This document shows, in pieces, positions 61,141 through 64,000 of a stretch of DNA of 64,000 nucleotides (the stretch's first letter is position 1; each line of letters starts with the position of its first letter). Origin of the DNA: Saprospiraceae bacterium (GTDB taxonomy: Bacteria; Bacteroidota; Bacteroidia; Chitinophagales; Saprospiraceae); NCBI GenBank assembly GCA_016718205.1, contig JADKEB010000033.1, forward strand, positions 654,370 to 718,369. Reading direction: 5' to 3'. The translations under genes and the position numbers were made by a program. The notes under the pieces are model-generated. The model was not told where the DNA came from. It saw only the letters and a program-made list of their open reading frames with translations, and searched no databases.

Positions 61141-63658
61141 CAGTCATATCATTATTTGCGCTTGTTATCAATGTATAAGTGCCAGGTGGAGTGCTTTCAT
61201 CAATGGTAAGAAAAGCTTGACCTCTTATTATACCACCATCTATGGTTACAGTATCCTTTTCAGAAGCATTTTTAAGGTTAAGTTCCAAAGTAGCATCTTC
61301 TGCGAAAGCGACGTTACCATTTATAAATATTTTACCAAAAACATGACCATCTCTTCGAGGGTCGAGATGTTTTACAGTTATATTATTGTTTGAAGTGGGA
61401 AAGATATCCACTTCACCATAAATGTGACCAGTGAGTTTTTTGGATGCATTTTTTGCAAGATACAACGTAGGTCGCCAACTACTTTTTTTACTACCATATA
61501 TATCTGCAGGTAGTGAATCTATATCTGGCAAATGAAGATAACTATATGGTGACTTATCAAGATGGATATATCCATTGAGTAATACGTTGCCTCCTCTCAA
61601 TGTAACTGTTCCAGCACTTGGAATTATGTCAATATAATTAGTCGTCAAATTCGTTTGATTGGTGACAATGACAGTTCCAGTCAATTTCCATTCTCGCCCA
61701 TTAATTGCTGTTTTTATATCAAAAGTATCATTAGTTGAGTTAGCAGTTCCCGTAATATTTAACATAGCCATACCAGAAGCGGATGTAACCTTACTAGATG
61801 ATGAAGTGTAATTGATCACATTTGCAAAACCTGTGTCTATTTTTATTGTTGAGCTCAAGAGATTTATGTCACCAAAGCTTGGATTTTTTGCAAAACTTAC
61901 CAACCTGGCTGCTCCAGAAAATTTTTGAATATTTATCTTGCCCGTAGAATTTCCTAAGCCATCAGTGGATTGGAAATCATTTTTGAAGCTACCACTTTGT
62001 TCTATATTAAGAATAGAATTATTGTACATGGTAAAAGGAGCATCTACTTCAAAATTGGGTTTATCAAGTTTAAGATTTCCACCGGTTCCGCTCGAAATGG
62101 TGATACTATTTGTTAACTCAGGGAAAGCACTGAGTGTATAATATCCTTTAGTAAAATTGACAGGAGGTAAGTTATATTGAGTTTTAATTCTTGTAGTTGT
62201 AGCTTGCAGTTTGTACACATTTTTTACGACATTGTTGAATGTGTAAGTACCTCCATTATTGATTAAATTGACGGTGTCTGCTCTCCAATTTAAGAAACTA
62301 GAATTATCCACGAGTTTGCCATTTGTTAAGAGAATGATGCTATCATTAGTTCCTTGCCAAACAAGAGTATCATTTATAACCAAGCTATCATTGATTTCTG
62401 TTTTTCCTAAGCCAGAGATCGTAGCCGAATTAAAGATAGTATTACAATTTAACCCAGTTTCGATTTTTGAATGTATTTCAGCATTTTTCAATGTTAATTG
62501 TACTCTGGGCATTATTTTACCAATTCCTTGAGTCTTAGATCTTTTAAACACATTTGTCCCAGTCAGAGGAATTATATTTAAATTTTTTATATCCATAGGA
62601 TTTGTACCGTTATATTCTAAAATACTTCCTTGTATATTCAGATCAAAGTTTAATGGGTAAATTGAAGTGTGTATAGTATTTGGAATGGTCAATTTTGCAC
62701 TATCCGCAATGGTCATAGTACCATTAAAAAACCGATACCCATTTAGGCTGTCTAAAATCAATCCCGCTTTTTCTACAATGATCACACCATTTCCTTGAAG
62801 TCCTTTAAGCTGGTTTGAACCGTTTTTAAATGAAACCAATGTATTTAAGTTATTAACTGCCAATGTTTTACTGATATTGACAGCAGAATTGAAATTTACG
62901 AAGCCGTTGTTTACTGTAATAGTAATAGGATTAATAGGGGATTCGAAATTGGCCGTTCCAATGGCACAAATTTTATTAAAATTACCAATATTGGTACTTA
63001 ATCCACCTAAATGTTGAAATTTATATGTAGGCGTTCCAATACTCCCAAAGTTTATAAGAAAGTTATTGTTTACTTCGAGTTTTCCTGATGGCTGAATGAT
63101 AATATCACCGGCAGTCCATTGAACATTGTGAGCATTTAATACTTTTCCAATTTTGTGTTGACCAAGTGCTCCTTTAATATTTAGTGTAGTCGCATTTATA
63201 GAACCTGTGCCTTCTAATGATGTCCCGTCGTTATAATTAAAAGTGCCGATGGTTAAAGCCGAATCACCTTTTATTGTGGCCTTTGCACCTAGCGTCAAAG
63301 TATTTATGGAAACAGCCATATCTGCTATTACAAACATCAAAGTGTCTGCCCAGGAACCGATTGCGACAATATCTTCACTACTTTGTGGTATTCCATTTGG
63401 ACTCCAATTATTCGGGTTGGACCACAGGTTATTTCCTCCCGCATTAGTAAATGTATAGGTGGCAAGTGGTAAATAATTCAACCCATCATCTGGAGAAGAA
63501 AAAATAGCTGGATACACTTTTCCGGACAATACCGAATGCTCTAAACTTTTTAAGCTAAGGTTAGGGTCATTATTGTCTGGTATTGAATATCCAGGTAAGG
63601 CCATTCCAATAGTTAAGAATAAGAAAAATACACATCTTTGAAATAATTTGATTCTCAT
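61124..63658 (-). CDS. Large secreted surface protein, beta-helix-like (main frame)
   Basis: From the ATG at 63658 the frame gives 844 residues with a signal peptide (LFQRCVFFLFLTIGMALPGY), the unit NLWSNPNNWSPNGIPQSSED and about 700 residues of short hydrophobic strands with Asn/Gly/Thr-rich turns (LTIGTFNYNDGTSLEGTGSI, LKGLQGNGVIIVEKAGLILD). These are typical of a parallel beta-helix adhesin or surface protein. It ends abruptly at TVGPQF because of the C4 indel; without it the protein is about 950 residues. No clear type IX secretion C-terminal signal is seen. A LytTR regulator gene lies just upstream on the same strand. Confidence 0.75.
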   Translation of the reverse strand: MRIKLFQRCVFFLFLTIGMALPGYSIPDNNDPNLSLKSLEHSVLSGKVYPAIFSSPDDGLNYLPLATYTFTNAGGNNLWSNPNNWSPNGIPQSSEDIVAIGSWADTLMFVIADMAVSINTLTLGAKATIKGDSALTIGTFNYNDGTSLEGTGSINATTLNIKGALGQHKIGKVLNAHNVQWTAGDIIIQPSGKLEVNNNFLINFGSIGTPTYKFQHLGGLSTNIGNFNKICAIGTANFESPINPITITVNNGFVNFNSAVNISKTLAVNNLNTLVSFKNGSNQLKGLQGNGVIIVEKAGLILDSLNGYRFFNGTMTIADSAKLTIPNTIHTSIYPLNFDLNIQGSILEYNGTNPMDIKNLNIIPLTGTNVFKRSKTQGIGKIMPRVQLTLKNAEIHSKIETGLNCNTIFNSATISGLGKTEINDSLVINDTLVWQGTNDSIILLTNGKLVDNSSFLNWRADTVNLINNGGTYTFNNVVKNVYKLQATTTRIKTQYNLPPVNFTKGYYTLSAFPELTNSITISSGTGGNLKLDKPNFEVDAPFTMYNNSILNIEQSGSFKNDFQSTDGLGNSTGKINIQKFSGAARLVSFAKNPSFGDINLLSSTIKIDTGFANVINYTSSSSKVTSASGMAMLNITGTANSTNDTFDIKTAINGREWKLTGTVIVTNQTNLTTNYIDIIPSAGTVTLRGGNVLLNGYIHLDKSPYSYLHLPDIDSLPADIYGSKKSSWRPTLYLAKNASKKLTGHIYGEVDIFPTSNNNITVKHLDPRRDGHVFGKIFINGNVAFAEDATLELNLKNASEKDTVTIDGGIIRGQAFLTIDESTPPGTYTLITSANNDMTVGPQF

Positions 63659-63710
63659 GATAAAATAGTTGACTTTAATAAAAAAAGGCATAATAAAATT
63701 ATTGAAATTT

Positions 63711-63995
63711 TTAACCAAAAATCAATCTTCTCCGACGAGCTATGGGAAGCACTTTCCCATTGATTAATTTTACATGATGACGATCTTCGGATACTTCCTT
63801 TATATAGTTCACATTAATCAAGTACTTGCTATGCACTCTCATAAAATGATTTTTATCCAATTCTTCCTGGACAGCCTTTAATGTTTTGCACTTAACGAGA
63901 AGCCTTTCCGGCTCAAAATGTATGAAAGTATAATTGCTTTCGGCCTGGCAATACATCACTTTGGATGATTCTTCAGTTGATAATTTTGTAATCAT
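63711..63995 (-). CDS. LytTR-family DNA-binding regulator (possibly partial)
   Basis: The 94-residue frame is a LytTR DNA-binding domain: VMYCQAESNYTFIHFEPERL, LKAVQEELDKNHFMRVHSKY and LINVNYIKEVSEDRHHVKLI ending in PIARRRRLIFG. It starts at an ATG 5 bp from the window edge, but the frame stays open to the edge, so a receiver or other domain may precede it. It lies about 50 bp before the start of the surface-protein gene and could regulate it; that link is inferred from position. Confidence 0.85.
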   Translation of the reverse strand: MITKLSTEESSKVMYCQAESNYTFIHFEPERLLVKCKTLKAVQEELDKNHFMRVHSKYLINVNYIKEVSEDRHHVKLINGKVLPIARRRRLIFG

Positions 63996-64000
63996 GGTTT

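Overview
The window is AT-rich chromosomal DNA of a member of the Bacteroidota, most likely a Saprospiraceae-like lineage (lineage is inferred). Support comes from repeated -7 boxes of the form TAnnTTTG, several with a -33 TTG 18-19 bp upstream; from many lipoproteins and outer-membrane barrels; and from typical families: SusD, TonB-dependent OMP_b-brl_3, a DUF5117-type metalloprotease, Ig-like lipoprotein plus LptB, and PadR plus membrane partner. No rRNA, tRNA, CRISPR array, prophage or transposase gene was seen.

Layout. 1-8.5 kb: end of a barrel protein, DoxX and MazG-like genes, a large zinc metalloprotease, the tRNA hydroxylase trhO, and an Ig-like lipoprotein/lptB/two small lipoproteins operon. 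8.5-11.3 kb: a barrel-TPR-SPOR protein, a duplicated ~95-bp repeat, and a small heat-shock protein. 11.7-15.7 kb: a tight four-gene operon (circularly permuted ATP-grasp, alpha-E, Anbu proteasome-like protease, transglutaminase), the most distinctive system here. 15.7-18 kb: decayed genes and a PadR unit. 18-25.6 kb: PEP carboxylase, an outer-membrane barrel and a frameshifted TPR protein. 26-36 kb: GT39 glycosyltransferase, dcd, two barrel proteins, a phospholipase D split in two, a TonB receptor, and a SusD gene truncated next to two MITE-like elements. 36-46 kb: CoA-transferase beta subunit, methyltransferases, an Upf1-like helicase, a GT87 enzyme, an ATP-grasp ligase and a pentapeptide-repeat protein. 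46-64 kb: GH3-like enzyme, MATE exporter, S9 peptidase, HU, an oligopeptide ABC transporter operon, a TIGR01777 oxidoreductase, a GT4 enzyme, a DUF3298 lipoprotein, a frameshifted surface protein and a LytTR regulator.

Two themes cut across the genes. First, non-autonomous repeats are frequent. A MITE-like family with ends GAGTATGTTTAAA and 3-bp TWA target duplications is present three times; two other inverted-repeat elements lie beside the broken susD; and a ~95-bp hairpin repeat occurs three times. In one case the target duplication is also the stop codon of an ABC permease gene, and the starts of two other genes carry sequence almost identical to the MITE end. Second, several reading frames are broken (TPR protein, surface protein, PadR partner, phospholipase D, a saccharopine-dehydrogenase remnant). 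Two of these breaks lie in short homopolymers, so sequencing error, real decay or phase variation must be told apart.

All calls come from reading the sequence; no database search was run.
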